From Plantactinospora sp040120695 (lineage in GTDB: Bacteria > Actinomycetota > Actinomycetes > Mycobacteriales > Micromonosporaceae): a DNA stretch of 64,000 nucleotides. The first letter of the stretch is position 1. Every line of letters begins with the position of its first letter. The notes beneath the pieces were generated by a model that worked only from the letters and a program-made list of their open reading frames with translations, searched no databases and was not told where the DNA came from. Positions 8,255 to 17,514 of this stretch are shown piece after piece. Both the position numbers and the translations under genes were made by a program. The stretch covers positions 6,711-70,710 of the forward strand of contig NZ_JBEEAC010000029.1 in the NCBI RefSeq assembly GCF_040120695.1, given 5' to 3'.

Positions 8255-9688
8255 ATGGATCTCGTGACGCAGGCCGGGCTGGACCGCGAGCAGCCGGAGC
8301 GGTCCTATGACCCGCTGGCCGCCGCCCTCGGCAACGCCTCCCTGATCGGCGTCGGCTACCTGATGCTCGGGCGGATCAGGCTGGCCGTGGCCGCGACGCT
8401 GGTCAGCGTCGTACTCGTCGCCTCCCTCGTCTGGGGTGCGCGATCGGGGTGGGCCGAGATCGTCGTACTCCTCTGGTGGGTGGCTCTGGTCGGGCACGCG
8501 TGGCTCCTGGCGGGCGGGCGGCGGCCGGGGGCCGTGCAGCGTGACCAGCGACTGGTCGCGCTCGCCGTCACGGTTCCGGTGCTGCTCGCCGTGGGGTTTC
8601 TGCGGTTCGACGCGGCGGGGATCGAGCGGACCGTCACCGAGGCCCGGGGCAGCGGCGACTGCGCCCGGGCGTTGACCGCGCTGGACCGGGTGTCGTTCGG
8701 CCACCGGGTCGCCGACGCTCCGCTGACGGTTCGTGGCGAGCGGAGTGTGGAGGCCTGTCAACGGCTGCGGGCCGCCGAGCAGCGGCTCGCCAGCGGGTTG
8801 ACCGGGGACCCCGACGGGCTGAAGGCGGGCTTCGACGAACTCGGCGCGGTCCTCGTGGACCTGCCGGGTCACGAGAAGATGGTCGACGCGACCCTGGACA
8901 GGTTCCTCGGTGAGCTGCCGACCGACGACCCGTGCCGGACCGCCACGGTCACCGACTGGCTTCGCCAGCGGCCGGCGACCAACAACGCGCTGGACCGGGC
9001 CACCGAGGTGGTGGCGCGGACCGCACCGGCGGCGCTGGTCGACTGTGCCGACGGCCTGATGGCCGGCAGCGAGTGGGAGGCGGCGCGGACGCGCTACCAG
9101 CAGCTCCTCGACCAGTACCCCGGCCAGGAACTGAACGCCCGGGCCGTGGAGGGAGTCAAGCGGGCCGGCCTGGCCATCGAGCTGGCGAACGTCCGCAGCC
9201 TGCTCGACGGGCCGGCCAGCAGCCGACCCGCGTACTGCACCAAGCCGGCGCCGTACAGTGCCGCCACCCCGTACACCAAGGGGAGGACCAACCGGGCCCT
9301 GTTCTACGGCGACGACGAGTACACGAAGAAGCTTCCCGCCACCTGGCGGGCCGCCGACGTCACCGCTGCCGTGCTGATCGTCTGCGTGGGCCGAAAGGAG
9401 TATGGCACCACCGTCCGGACCTGCCCGTACGAGAACAAGATCTCCAAGCGGTTCCCGACGTACGTGGCGTTCCGCAAGATCGCGATTCCCGTGCAGGCCT
9501 ACGAACTCCGGACCGGAAAGCTCGTGTTCAACAGCAAGGTGCAGATCAGCGGCGCAAGCTGCCCGAGGATCCTCAGATACACCCGCTACGGCAGCCTGAT
9601 CGATCTCGGCCCGCCGTCCGAGGTGTACGTCACCGCGTCCAACGCCAACGTCCGCGCCGCCTTCCAATCGCTGATCACCCGGGGTTGA
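8255..9688 (+). CDS. Membrane-anchored protein with large extracytoplasmic region
   Basis: 477 residues. ATG follows GGGAGGGG at 8 bases. Three hydrophobic helices lie near residues 28-43, 45-62 and 66-84 with a further one at about 106-122. The remaining 350 residues carry paired Cys (DCARAL, EACQRL, DPCRTA, LVDCADG, CPYENK, SCPRIL) and a helical repeat-like stretch around SEWEAARTRYQQLLDQYPGQ that resembles a TPR hairpin. The C-terminal third is beta-rich. No enzyme motif was seen. It probably sits in the membrane with the Cys-rich part outside. The gene stands alone, convergent with the methyltransferase at 9733. Confidence 0.7.
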   Translation: MDLVTQAGLDREQPERSYDPLAAALGNASLIGVGYLMLGRIRLAVAATLVSVVLVASLVWGARSGWAEIVVLLWWVALVGHAWLLAGGRRPGAVQRDQRLVALAVTVPVLLAVGFLRFDAAGIERTVTEARGSGDCARALTALDRVSFGHRVADAPLTVRGERSVEACQRLRAAEQRLASGLTGDPDGLKAGFDELGAVLVDLPGHEKMVDATLDRFLGELPTDDPCRTATVTDWLRQRPATNNALDRATEVVARTAPAALVDCADGLMAGSEWEAARTRYQQLLDQYPGQELNARAVEGVKRAGLAIELANVRSLLDGPASSRPAYCTKPAPYSAATPYTKGRTNRALFYGDDEYTKKLPATWRAADVTAAVLIVCVGRKEYGTTVRTCPYENKISKRFPTYVAFRKIAIPVQAYELRTGKLVFNSKVQISGASCPRILRYTRYGSLIDLGPPSEVYVTASNANVRAAFQSLITRG

Positions 9689-9732
9689 CGGCCGGCGACG
9701 GATCGGTTTTCGGAGTGGGCTGGCGGCCGGTG

Positions 9733-10392
9733 CTATCCGGCGTCCAGGCGTCTGCGGGCCAGCAGGTAGCCCTGTGAGGTCCGCTCCCGCTCGCCCTCTG
9801 CCGCGCGGACGGCCTTCACCCGGACGTCGAAACCTGCCTTGTCCAGCAGATCGGCGACCTCCTCGGGTTGTTGGCGGTAGAAGTCGAGCGAGATCGTCAG
9901 GTCGTCCACCCCGTCGTAGTGCTTAAGGTCATCACCGATCTGGAAGGCGAGCATGAGCTGCCCGCCCGGGGCCAGCGTCCGATGGAACTCCGCGAACACC
10001 TGGGGGCGGTACTCCCAGGGAACGTGGATGATCGAATAGTTGGCGAGGAGGCCGCCGAGGGAGGCATCGGGGATGTCCAGAGCCAGCATCGATCCCACCT
10101 CGAACCGCAGGCCGGGGTAGGCCTGTCGGGCGAGCGCGATCATCTCGGGGGACAGGTCGACACCGAACGCCTTGAGGTCGAGCTCGCGCAGGGCGTTCGT
10201 CAACCGACCGGGACCGCAGCCGATGTCGGCGACCGTGCTGTTGCCGGTCGCCCGGACCCACTCGGCGAAGAGGGCCAACATGGCCCGGTCCACCGGCAGA
10301 TTGGCCAGGTCGCTAGCGACGACGTCGAGGTGAGCGACGGTGAGCGCGTCGTAGGACTCGCGGGTGGTGCGCAGAAACGGTGCCTCGGTCAT
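9733..10392 (-). CDS. Class I SAM-dependent methyltransferase
   Basis: 219 residues with a Rossmann-type methyltransferase core: motif I VADIGCGPGRLTNAL at about residues 54-68, motif II acidic strand FGVDLSPEMIALA, then LANYSIIHVPWEYRP and LAPGGQLMLAFQ (motif III region). The C-terminus (GERERTSQGYLLARR) matches small-molecule methyltransferases of the Methyltransf_11/25 type. ATG at 10392 (MTEAPFLRTTRESYDAL) is chosen over an upstream GTG because it starts just before the conserved helix. The substrate is unknown, and no biosynthetic neighbours help. Confidence 0.88.
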   Translation of the reverse strand: MTEAPFLRTTRESYDALTVAHLDVVASDLANLPVDRAMLALFAEWVRATGNSTVADIGCGPGRLTNALRELDLKAFGVDLSPEMIALARQAYPGLRFEVGSMLALDIPDASLGGLLANYSIIHVPWEYRPQVFAEFHRTLAPGGQLMLAFQIGDDLKHYDGVDDLTISLDFYRQQPEEVADLLDKAGFDVRVKAVRAAEGERERTSQGYLLARRRLDAG

Positions 10393-10449
10393 GGGCGGCA
10401 ACCCTAGTACGGCTGAGGCCACCATCTCGTCCGCTGACCGGCGATGTGA

Positions 10450-11037
10450 TCAGGGCGCGGGCAAGAGGTCGAGGGCGGCCAGCAGCATCGGGACGGCCAG
10501 TAGGATTCCGCCCAGCCCGAGGGGCGCGCCGAGCGCGCCGAGGACGGCAACGCCTTTCCGAAGCCCAGAGCGCCGCGAGTACGAGATCGCCAGGACACCG
10601 TAACCGGCTGCGAAGAGCAGGAAGAAGAGCACGTAACCGACTCCGGCCATATCGATCTGGTCGGCGGTGCCCGCCAGGCCCGAGGCCATGCCGACCGCTT
10701 GGATCACGCTGCCGAGGGCGTACACGCTGAGCATGGCAAACGCTCCCCACAGCAGCACGCCCAGCAGGGCCGGAGGAAGAAGCCTCGGGCGCTTGACGAT
10801 CGACAGCAGTGCCAGCGTCGCGCCCATCACCTTCAGCACGGCGACGAGCCAGTTCATCACGGCGATCCCGGAGGTGTACTCGGCGTGGACCCCGTTGGCG
10901 AAGTGGTCGGTCATCTCGAAGTGGACGTTCACCGTCGCGAACCCGATGCAGAACAGGACCACCAGAGCACCTGTCACGGCGACGCCGACGCCGGGCGTGG
11001 CAGGGGCCTTGTCTCTAGCGGAAGCAACGGAAGCCAT
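10450..11037 (-). CDS. Integral membrane protein, unknown function
   Basis: 195 residues beginning MASVASARDKAPATPG, with about five predicted transmembrane helices (GVAVTGALVVLFCIGFA, NWLVAVLKVMGATLALL, ALLGVLLWGAFAMLSVYA, GVGYVLFFLLFAAGYGVLA, VLGALGAPLGLGGILLAV). The loop between helices 1 and 2 carries His and acidic residues (NVHFEMTDHFANGVHAE). No family is recognised with certainty. It is 57 bases upstream of the methyltransferase on the same strand and may be co-transcribed. No strong SD is visible. Confidence 0.65.
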   Translation of the reverse strand: MASVASARDKAPATPGVGVAVTGALVVLFCIGFATVNVHFEMTDHFANGVHAEYTSGIAVMNWLVAVLKVMGATLALLSIVKRPRLLPPALLGVLLWGAFAMLSVYALGSVIQAVGMASGLAGTADQIDMAGVGYVLFFLLFAAGYGVLAISYSRRSGLRKGVAVLGALGAPLGLGGILLAVPMLLAALDLLPAP

Positions 11038-11462
11038 GCCGCCAGTCAACGCGCGTTCTTCAACCGAGTCCTCCCTCCCGAGAGGGGGATCGACCTGCGG
11101 ACTAGCGCTGAAGTGGGAGCCGCGGCAGGCGCATCCAGTCACTGGATGTGCCTTCTGGGTTGGCCCGGCGGTCATGCGGGTACCGGATGTCGCGCCCCCG
11201 CATGACCGCCTGCTCCTCGTAGTCGCGGTAGCCGTTGTGGCCCCGCTCGGAGGAGGTCGGTCCCGCCTGCTTGGATCGCCCCAACTCCTCTTCGGCTCGA
11301 CCTCCGCGTCTCGATCTCGCGTGGGGCGCCGGATCAGCTGCTGCCACCGTTCGTTGTCCAGACGCTGACCGACCGCCGGCAGTCCTTCGAGCCGGGTGCC
11401 GAAGGTCTGATCGTTTGCCGCCTTCTCGCTGCCTCCGACCGAGCGGTGATCGCCGGAGCGCA
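11038..11462. other. Gene-poor stretch beside the tRNA, possible decayed coding DNA
   Basis: About 425 bases with no supportable gene. On the minus strand two different frames each look protein-like over a part (AANDQTFGTRLEGLPAVGQR near 11350-11430; SERGHNGYRDYEEQAVM near 11170-11250), as expected of a frameshifted remnant, but neither has a proper start and I recognise no family. Confidence 0.35.
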
Positions 11463-11490
11463 TCAAGGCCCCTCCGTGGAGGGGCCTTGA
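11463..11490 (-). terminator. Hairpin downstream of tRNA-Pro
   Basis: A perfect 12-bp stem: TCAAGGCCCCTC (11463-11474), loop CGTG, GAGGGGCCTTGA (11479-11490). It starts 16 bases after the tRNA 3' end on the minus strand. T-tract is absent, as is common in high-GC actinomycetes. Confidence 0.7.
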
Positions 11491-11506
11491 TCTGCCGTTT
11501 CTCGTG

Positions 11507-11580
<74 letters not shown>

Positions 11581-11676
11581 AGGCGTGCCGAGCAATAGTA
11601 GCCCACCCGTCCTCTCGGGCAAATTCGGTATCCCGCCCGGTGCGTCCCGCTCACACCGGGTCTGGGCAGCGGCAGG

Positions 11677-12570
11677 TCAGCGCGGAATCAGGGTCAACAG
11701 CGACGCCTCCGGCCGGCAGGCGAACCGTACCGGGGCGGTGGGGTGGGTGCCGAGGCCGGCGGAGACGTGCAGCCAGGCGTCCGTCTCCGGCCAGCGGTGC
11801 AGGCCTCGGGCCATCGACCGGGGTAGGTCGCAGTTGGTGGTCAGCGCGCCGACCAGCGGGACCCGGACCTGGCCGCCGTGGGTGTGGCCGGCGAGCAGCA
11901 GGGTGAAGCCGTCGGCGGCCATCTCGTCCAGTACCCGGGGCTCGGGCGAGTGGGTGACCCCGATGGCGAGGTCGGCCTCTGCCGGGACCTGCCCGGCGAC
12001 CGAGGCGTAGTCGTCCCGTTCGATGTGCGGGTCGTCGACTCCGACCAGCTCGACCTGCCGGCCGCCGGCCTTGATCGACGTACGGGCGTTGTTCAGGTCC
12101 GCCCAGCCGGCACCGACCAGTACCTCCCGCAGGTCCTCGGCGGGCAGTTCGACGCCCTGCACGTACTCCCGGTCGGGCAGCAGGTAGCTGAACGGGTTCT
12201 TCCAGACCGGTCCCCGGTAGTCGTTGGAACCGAACACGAAGGCGCCGGGGTAGTCGAGCATCGGTTGCAGCGCCCGCAGCGCCCCGGGTACCGCGTCCGG
12301 GTGCGCCAGGTTGTCCCCGGTCACCACCACCAGGTCCGGGTCGGTGGCGGCCAGCGAGGCGACCCAGGCCTGCTTGCGGCGCTGGTCCGGCATCATGTGC
12401 AGGTCCGACAGGTGCAGGATGCGCAGCGGTTCGGCGTCGGTGGCGAGCACGGGTACGTCGTACCGGCGCAGGGTGAACATGTTGCGCTCGACGAGCGAGG
12501 CGTACGCCAGGGCGGCGCCGCCCGCGAGGACGGTCCCGGCAGCCAGGCGGAATACTGTGCGCTTCTGCAT
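11677..12570 (-). CDS. Calcineurin-like metallophosphoesterase, membrane-anchored
   Basis: 297 residues. The N-terminus MQKRTVFRLAAGTVLAGGAALAYAS is an uncleaved signal anchor or Tat-less secretion signal. The YaeI/UDP-2,3-diacylglucosamine-hydrolase-like phosphoesterase motifs follow in order: LHLSDLHMMP, VVTGDN, FGSNDY, GVTHSPEP and LAGHTHGGQ, which supply the two-metal site. It corresponds in sequence type and position to the phosphoesterase next to ponA2 in mycobacteria (Rv3683). The substrate is unknown; an extracytoplasmic or membrane-lipid phosphodiester is plausible. It is divergent from the YqeY gene with 25 bases between starts. Confidence 0.88.
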   Translation of the reverse strand: MQKRTVFRLAAGTVLAGGAALAYASLVERNMFTLRRYDVPVLATDAEPLRILHLSDLHMMPDQRRKQAWVASLAATDPDLVVVTGDNLAHPDAVPGALRALQPMLDYPGAFVFGSNDYRGPVWKNPFSYLLPDREYVQGVELPAEDLREVLVGAGWADLNNARTSIKAGGRQVELVGVDDPHIERDDYASVAGQVPAEADLAIGVTHSPEPRVLDEMAADGFTLLLAGHTHGGQVRVPLVGALTTNCDLPRSMARGLHRWPETDAWLHVSAGLGTHPTAPVRFACRPEASLLTLIPR

Positions 12571-12595
12571 GCGGATCAGGGTAGTTTGACCGTCC

Positions 12596-13054
12596 ATGGG
12601 TACCCTGAAGGACCTCCTGACCACGGACATGCGTACCGCGCTGAAGGCTCGGGACGAGCTGACCACCTCGACCCTGCGGATGGCGCTGGCGGCCGTCGGC
12701 ACCGCCGAGGTCGCCGGCAAGGAGAAGCGGGAGCTTTCCGACTCCGAGGTGCTGGCGGTGCTCACCCGGGAGGCGAAGAAGCGACGCGAGGCGGCGGCCG
12801 CCTTCGGCGACGCCGGGCGGACCGAGCAGGCGGAGCGGGAGCGGGCCGAGGGCGAGGTGCTGGACCGGTACCTGCCGAAGCAGCTTACCGACGAGGAGGT
12901 GGCCGAGCTGGTGACGGGCGCGCTGGCCGCCGGCGGGTTCACCGAGCGCGGCCAGATGGGCCCGGCGATGAAGGCGGCCCAGGCCGCGGTGGCGGGCCGG
13001 GCCGAGGGCGGTCGGGTGGCCGCGGAGGTACGTCGGCAGCTCGGCGCCGGCTGA
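12596..13054 (+). CDS. GatB/YqeY domain protein
   Basis: 152 residues, the full length of stand-alone YqeY proteins. It has the family pattern: N-terminal TLKDLLTTDMRTALKARDELTTSTLRM, then the helical region KRRREAA...AEGEVLDRYLPKQLTDEEVAELV and C-terminal GQMGPAMKAAQAAVAGRAEGG. The fold is shared with the tRNA-binding tail of GatB amidotransferases, but the role of the free protein is not established. Only about 25 bases separate its ATG from the divergent phosphoesterase start, so the two promoters must overlap. Confidence 0.9.
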   Translation: MGTLKDLLTTDMRTALKARDELTTSTLRMALAAVGTAEVAGKEKRELSDSEVLAVLTREAKKRREAAAAFGDAGRTEQAERERAEGEVLDRYLPKQLTDEEVAELVTGALAAGGFTERGQMGPAMKAAQAAVAGRAEGGRVAAEVRRQLGAG

Positions 13055-13080
13055 CGGCCGCGCGTCACGCGGTAACGCGC

Positions 13081-13117
13081 GACGGGCGGGCATCCCCTCC
13101 CGGGGTGCCCGCCCGTC
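13081..13117. terminator. Strong bidirectional hairpin between yqeY-like gene and ponA2
   Basis: GACGGGCGGGCATCCCC (13081-13097) pairs with GGGGTGCCCGCCCGTC (13102-13117): 16 base pairs with a single bulged T and a 4-base loop. It lies between two convergent genes. Confidence 0.75.
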
Positions 13118-13174
13118 GTCGTCGTGACCTGCTCGGCGTGGCGTCGGGTCGTGGCCCGGGCCGCTACCGACCGC

Positions 13175-15598
13175 TCAGCGGCGGCCGGGTGGCCGGGGGC
13201 CGCGCGGTCCACCCGGTCCGCCCGGCGGGTCGTCGCTGGCCGGAGCCTTGCCGTTGCTGACCTCGATGCTCACCGCCCCACCCTTGATGGTCCGACCCTC
13301 GGGGCTGGTACCGGCCGCCGTGCCGGCCGGGCAGCTGGAGTCGACCTGGCCGCCCACCTCGGCGTCGAAGCCGGCACCCTTGATTCTGGAGAGGGCGGTC
13401 TGGATCGGCTGGCACTTGACGTTCGGGATGCTCCGCTGGTCACCGTTGACGATCTTGCCGCCCGGCGGGGTGAACTGGATCGCGGGTTTGCCCTTCATCG
13501 CGTCCCGGAGCGTCTGGTAGACGGCGTGGTTGACGCCGCCCGGGTCGTTGTGCCTCATGTTCTGCGTGGTCTCGGCCCAGTCCGGGTCGGCGAGGATGCC
13601 GGCGACCGCGAGCTGCTTCGTCATCACGACCAGCGAGGCGCTCTTCTCGCCGTCGGTGGTGCCGCTCTTGCCGGCGACCGGCTTGCCGACGGCGCCGCGC
13701 ACGTTGCGGGCGGTGGCGCCCTTGCACCGGGAGGTGGAGGAGCGGTCGCCGACCGGGCAGCGGGCGGCGTCCACGGCGGCCCGGGCCACCTCGGTCTTGA
13801 TCGTCTGCGAGCACTGCGGGTTGGCGATGTCGAGCTTGTTGCCCTCCTGGTCCCGGATCAGCTGCACCGGGATCGGCTTGCAGTACTTGCCGTCGGCGGC
13901 CAGCGTGGCGTACGCGTTGGCCAGCTCCAGCGGGGTTGTCTGGGAGACACCGAGGGTGAAGGCGCCCCAGCCGTTCGCGAGCTGCTTGGTGGAGGCGAAG
14001 TGCGCGTCGTTACTGGCCCGGAACGTGATGCCCATCCGCTTGGCGGCGTCGACGACCTTGGCCGCGCCGACCCGCTCCTGCAGCGGCACGAAGTAGGTGT
14101 TCACCGACGAGCCGAACGCGCTCCACATGTTGTGCACGCCGGCCATGCTCTTGCTGGCGTTCTGCGGGCAGTACTTGTTGGTGCCCGGGCAGGCGGCGTC
14201 TGAGCCGTACTCGACGATGTACTTCGTCTGGGCCACCTGCTTGGCGTTGATCGTGGTCTCCAGCGGGTAGCCGTTCTCCAGAGCCGCCACCACGGTGAAG
14301 ATCTTGAAGGTAGAGCCGGCCTGGTAGCCGGTGATGTCGCCACCGCCGGTCAGCAACGGGTTGGTGGTGTTCGGGTACGTACCCCGGATCTTCTTCTTCC
14401 TCTTCGCCGGGTTCGTGCTGAGCTTGTTCTGCGGCTTCTTCGGGTCGTCGAGCTTGTAGTTCCGGTTCACCGCCAGCGCGCGGACCCGCCCGGTGCCGGG
14501 CTCGATCGCCGCCACCATCATGGCTTCCTTCTTGCCCGTCTTGACGTTGCGCTCGACGGCGTCCTTGGCGGCCTTCTGCGTCTTGGCGTCCAGGGTGGTG
14601 ACGATGGTGTAGCCACCGCTCTTGAGCCGCCGCTCCCGGTCGTACTGGGTACGGCCGAAGGTCTCCTGCTGCATCCACCAGCGGTAGAAGTAGTCGCAGA
14701 AGAAGCCCCAGTCGTTCTTGCCGACGTCGACGCAGCCGTTCGGGGTGCGCTTGTCCTTGACCACCAGCTTGATCGCCTTGGCCTTGTCGGCCTCTTCCCG
14801 GGTGATCGCCTTGGTCTCGACCATCTGGTCGAGCACCCAGTTGCGCCGGTTGACCGCCTCCGGGTAGCCGCTCTTGGTGGTCGGGTCGTTCTCCGAGGGG
14901 GCCTTGACCATCCCGGCCAGCATCGCCGCCTCCTGGAGCTTCAGGTTCTTCGGGTGCTTGCCGAAGTACACCTGGCTGGCCGCGAAGATGCCGTACGCGC
15001 CGTTGCCGAACGGGGCGATGTTGAGGTAGCCCTCCAGGATCTCGTCCTTGGTCAGGTCGCCGTCGAGCTGCATGGCGTACCGCATCTCGCGCAGCTTCCG
15101 GGCGCTGGTGTCCTCAGTGGCTGCCACGACGTCCTGCGGGTGCGTCGCCGAGTAGGCGATGGAGAGCCGGACGTACTGCATGGTGAGCGTGGAGGCACCC
15201 TGGGTGGTGACCCCGGCCTGGTTGTTCGCCACGAACGCCCGGGCGACGCCGTTGATGTCGACGCCGTTGTGCTCGTAGAAGCGCTTGTCCTCGGCGGCGA
15301 TCAGTGCCTGCGCCATCACCGGCGCGACGTCCTTGAGCGGCACGTCGCGGCGGTTCTCGTCGTACATGGTGGCGAGCGGGGTCTTGCCGTCGGAGGCGTA
15401 GAGGTAGCTGATCTGCGGCGCCTTCTTGACGGTCAGCTCGGTGGGCAGCTTGTCGAACGTCTCCGCGCCGGCTTTGGCGGCCAGGCCGGACATCGCCACT
15501 GCGGGGAACGCGGCCGCGGCAACCACCACGCCGGCCAGCAGCCCACAGATCAGCAGCGACGCGGCGTTGGTGAAGACATTGTGGTCACGCTTCCGCAT
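13175..15598 (-). CDS. ponA2: Bifunctional penicillin-binding protein with PASTA domain
   Basis: Class A PBP making and crosslinking peptidoglycan. 807 residues from an ATG preceded by GAGGTG. In order: cytoplasmic tail and membrane anchor (about 12-45), GT51 transglycosylase with AAEDKRFYEHNGVD and GASTLTMQYVR, then the transpeptidase with SxxK as GSTFK (Ser near residue 430), SxN in GSSVNTYF and KTG-type box GKSGTT. The last 130 residues hold one PASTA domain (IPNVKCQPIQTALSRIKGAG) and a Gly/Pro/Arg-rich tail. This is the PonA2 layout, and it neighbours wblA and a phosphoesterase as in mycobacteria. Mycobacterial PonA2 acts in stationary-phase and stress survival. Confidence 0.95.
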   Translation of the reverse strand: MRKRDHNVFTNAASLLICGLLAGVVVAAAAFPAVAMSGLAAKAGAETFDKLPTELTVKKAPQISYLYASDGKTPLATMYDENRRDVPLKDVAPVMAQALIAAEDKRFYEHNGVDINGVARAFVANNQAGVTTQGASTLTMQYVRLSIAYSATHPQDVVAATEDTSARKLREMRYAMQLDGDLTKDEILEGYLNIAPFGNGAYGIFAASQVYFGKHPKNLKLQEAAMLAGMVKAPSENDPTTKSGYPEAVNRRNWVLDQMVETKAITREEADKAKAIKLVVKDKRTPNGCVDVGKNDWGFFCDYFYRWWMQQETFGRTQYDRERRLKSGGYTIVTTLDAKTQKAAKDAVERNVKTGKKEAMMVAAIEPGTGRVRALAVNRNYKLDDPKKPQNKLSTNPAKRKKKIRGTYPNTTNPLLTGGGDITGYQAGSTFKIFTVVAALENGYPLETTINAKQVAQTKYIVEYGSDAACPGTNKYCPQNASKSMAGVHNMWSAFGSSVNTYFVPLQERVGAAKVVDAAKRMGITFRASNDAHFASTKQLANGWGAFTLGVSQTTPLELANAYATLAADGKYCKPIPVQLIRDQEGNKLDIANPQCSQTIKTEVARAAVDAARCPVGDRSSTSRCKGATARNVRGAVGKPVAGKSGTTDGEKSASLVVMTKQLAVAGILADPDWAETTQNMRHNDPGGVNHAVYQTLRDAMKGKPAIQFTPPGGKIVNGDQRSIPNVKCQPIQTALSRIKGAGFDAEVGGQVDSSCPAGTAAGTSPEGRTIKGGAVSIEVSNGKAPASDDPPGGPGGPRGPRPPGRR

Positions 15599-16006
15599 CC
15601 AGGTCACCTCGACAGGGTACGTGAGTCGACACAGAGGTCGCGCCCTGCGTACTTTCCCCATTTCCTGCGGGCGCTGGCCTCGTTGTGTTAAACGCACGAC
15701 CCCTGGTGCGCGGTTGCGGGCTCCTCGCTGCAGAGTCTCCTCCCTCCGGGAAGTCTCCGCAGCGTTTTCGCTGATCGCGGCCGGGTAGTCAGGGCCGGAT
15801 TGCCGGATGAAGCGTCAAGGAATGTCCGGGTTGACGGATTTGGCTGACAACGTTGCGTAATCAGTTGACTACAGAGCATGATGGTCGAGCGAGAGAAACG
15901 CATGTCGTCCGTGATGCCCGGGGGAGGGCAGCACGGGTGGCCGGGGGGTTATCGCCGGCTGACCGGCTCTGGTCGGTAGCGGGACTGCAAGGGGGGACAG
16001 GAGCAG
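15599..16006. promoter_or_regulatory. Divergent promoter region of ponA2 and wblA
   Basis: 408 bases without a gene between two divergent starts. TTGACG at 15831-15836 with a 17-base spacer to TGCGTA at 15854-15859 is a candidate promoter for wblA; a second TTGACT occurs at 15865. The -10 match is poor, so assignment is tentative. An unusually long leader for a 98-residue regulator fits complex developmental or redox control. Confidence 0.35.
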
Positions 16007-16303
16007 ATGGGCATGATCACAGATTGGCCCACGTTGGCGGCGTGTCAGAACGGTGATCCTGACGCGCTGTTCGTGCAGGGTGCCGAACAGAACGTGGCGA
16101 AGCGGATCTGCCGCAGCTGCCCGGTGCGGTACGAGTGCCTGGCCGACGCACTCGACAACCGCATCGAGTTCGGCGTGTGGGGTGGCATGACCGAGCGGGA
16201 ACGCCGGGCGCTGCTGCGTCGTCACCCGCAGGTGGCGAGCTGGCGCAAGATGTTCGAGGCGGCCTTGAAGAACAAGGACAAGGTACTGGTCAACGCCGGC
16301 TGA
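16007..16303 (+). CDS. wblA: WhiB-family iron-sulfur regulator, WblA/WhiB4 type
   Basis: 98 residues with the four [4Fe-4S] cysteines at 13, 35, 38 and 44 (C-x21-C-x2-C-x5-C) and the family turn GVWGGMTERERRALLRR. The start MGMITDWPTLAACQNGDPDALFVQGA and the extended C-terminus match Streptomyces WblA and mycobacterial WhiB4 rather than WhiB1 or WhiB7. In those species the protein represses or modulates development, antibiotic production and oxidative-stress genes. GGAG lies 7 bases before the ATG. The last 14 bases overlap the convergent ArsA-like ATPase gene. Neighbourhood (ponA2 upstream, paired ATPases downstream) is the same as in mycobacteria. Confidence 0.95.
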   Translation: MGMITDWPTLAACQNGDPDALFVQGAEQNVAKRICRSCPVRYECLADALDNRIEFGVWGGMTERERRALLRRHPQVASWRKMFEAALKNKDKVLVNAG

Positions 16304-17438
16304 TCGCGGCACCGATCGTGCGCAGCCCGTCGACGTCGTGCACGTCGGCGGGCTGAGCCGTCACCGCCACCGCCGGTACCGCCGGAAAGGCGTCGGTGAA
16401 GACCCGGGCGACCCGCCGCTCCCGCGCCGCCTGCTGGGCGAGCGCGGCATGGGCCAGCAGGGTCTCCACGGTCGCCTCGTGCCCACCGAGCCGCACCAGC
16501 CGCTCGGCCGCGGCCAGGCTCTCGGCGGCGGTCGGCCGCTCCACGGCGGGCCGATGCACCCGATTCAGCACCAGGCCGGCCAGCGGCATCCGTTCCTGGC
16601 TCAGCCGGCCCGCGAAGTACGCCGCCTCGCGGACCGCGTCCGGCTCCGGCACCGCGACCAGCAGGAACGCCGTCTCCCGTGCCTGGAGGACCCGGTACGT
16701 CTGCTCGGCGCGCTGCCGGAAACCCCCGAACATCGAGTCGAGGGCCGCCACGAAGCCGGACAGATCAGTGAGCAACTGGGCGCCGAGCACCTTCTGCACC
16801 ACCCGGGAGAACATCCCGAACGAGGCGGTGACCAGGCTGAACATGCTCCGCCCACCACTGCGGGCCGGAGCCAGCAGCAGCCGCAGCATCCGCCCGTCCA
16901 GAAACCGGGAGAGCCGCGCCGGCGCGTCGAGGAAGTCCAGCGCGGACCGGGACGGCGGGGTGTCGACCACGATCAGGTCCCACTCGTCCCGGGCGTGCAA
17001 CTGGCCCAGCTTCTCCATCGCCATGTATTCCTGGGTGCCGGCGAAGGTGGAACTCATCGCCTGGTAGAACGGGTTGGCGAAGATCTCCGCCGCCTTCGCC
17101 GGATCGGTGTGCGCGAGCACCACGTCGTCGAAGGTCCGCTTCATGTCCAGCATCATGGCGTGCAGCTCGCCGCCGCTCGCCTCGATGTCGATCCCCTTGA
17201 CCTGCCGAGGGGTGTTGTCCAGCTCGTTCAGCCCGAGCGACTGGGCCAGCCGCCGGGCCGGGTCGATGGTCAACACCACCGTACGCCGGCCGTGTCGCTC
17301 GGCCGCCCGGAGCGCGAGGGCGGCGGCCGTGGTGGTCTTGCCCACCCCGCCCGAGCCGCAGCAGACCACGATCCGAACGCCGGGATCGGCGAGGATCTGG
17401 TCGATGTCCAGCTCCGGTGCTGGGTGATCGGGACGCAC
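16290..17438 (-). CDS. ArsA/GET3-like anion-transporting ATPase (Rv3680 type)
   Basis: 382 residues. P-loop CCGSGGVGKTTTAAALALRAA, Switch I TIDPARRLAQSLGL and Switch II-type VVDTPPSRSALDFLD mark a SIMIBI-class ATPase of the ArsA/GET3/MipZ group. It lacks the arsenic-binding cysteines of true ArsA. In actinobacteria this gene is always paired with a second ATPase (here 17570-18559) next to whiB4/wblA; from memory, the mycobacterial pair has been implicated in tolerance to metabolic or drug stress. The GTG at 17438 is used; a TTG one codon upstream is also open. The gene ends inside the 3' end of wblA (14-base convergent overlap). Confidence 0.9.
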   Translation of the reverse strand: MRPDHPAPELDIDQILADPGVRIVVCCGSGGVGKTTTAAALALRAAERHGRRTVVLTIDPARRLAQSLGLNELDNTPRQVKGIDIEASGGELHAMMLDMKRTFDDVVLAHTDPAKAAEIFANPFYQAMSSTFAGTQEYMAMEKLGQLHARDEWDLIVVDTPPSRSALDFLDAPARLSRFLDGRMLRLLLAPARSGGRSMFSLVTASFGMFSRVVQKVLGAQLLTDLSGFVAALDSMFGGFRQRAEQTYRVLQARETAFLLVAVPEPDAVREAAYFAGRLSQERMPLAGLVLNRVHRPAVERPTAAESLAAAERLVRLGGHEATVETLLAHAALAQQAARERRVARVFTDAFPAVPAVAVTAQPADVHDVDGLRTIGAAISRR

Positions 17439-17514
17439 CAACCGAGCGTATCGGGACAGTGCCGCCCTGGCGGCGTGGTGGCACTCAGGTGTGAGTCAAT
17501 CGGCGCTGCGGGGT

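Noticed and set aside
11102..11347. 81-codon open frame beside tRNA-Pro as a gene
   Set aside because: No SD, no known family, and coding character covers only part of it.
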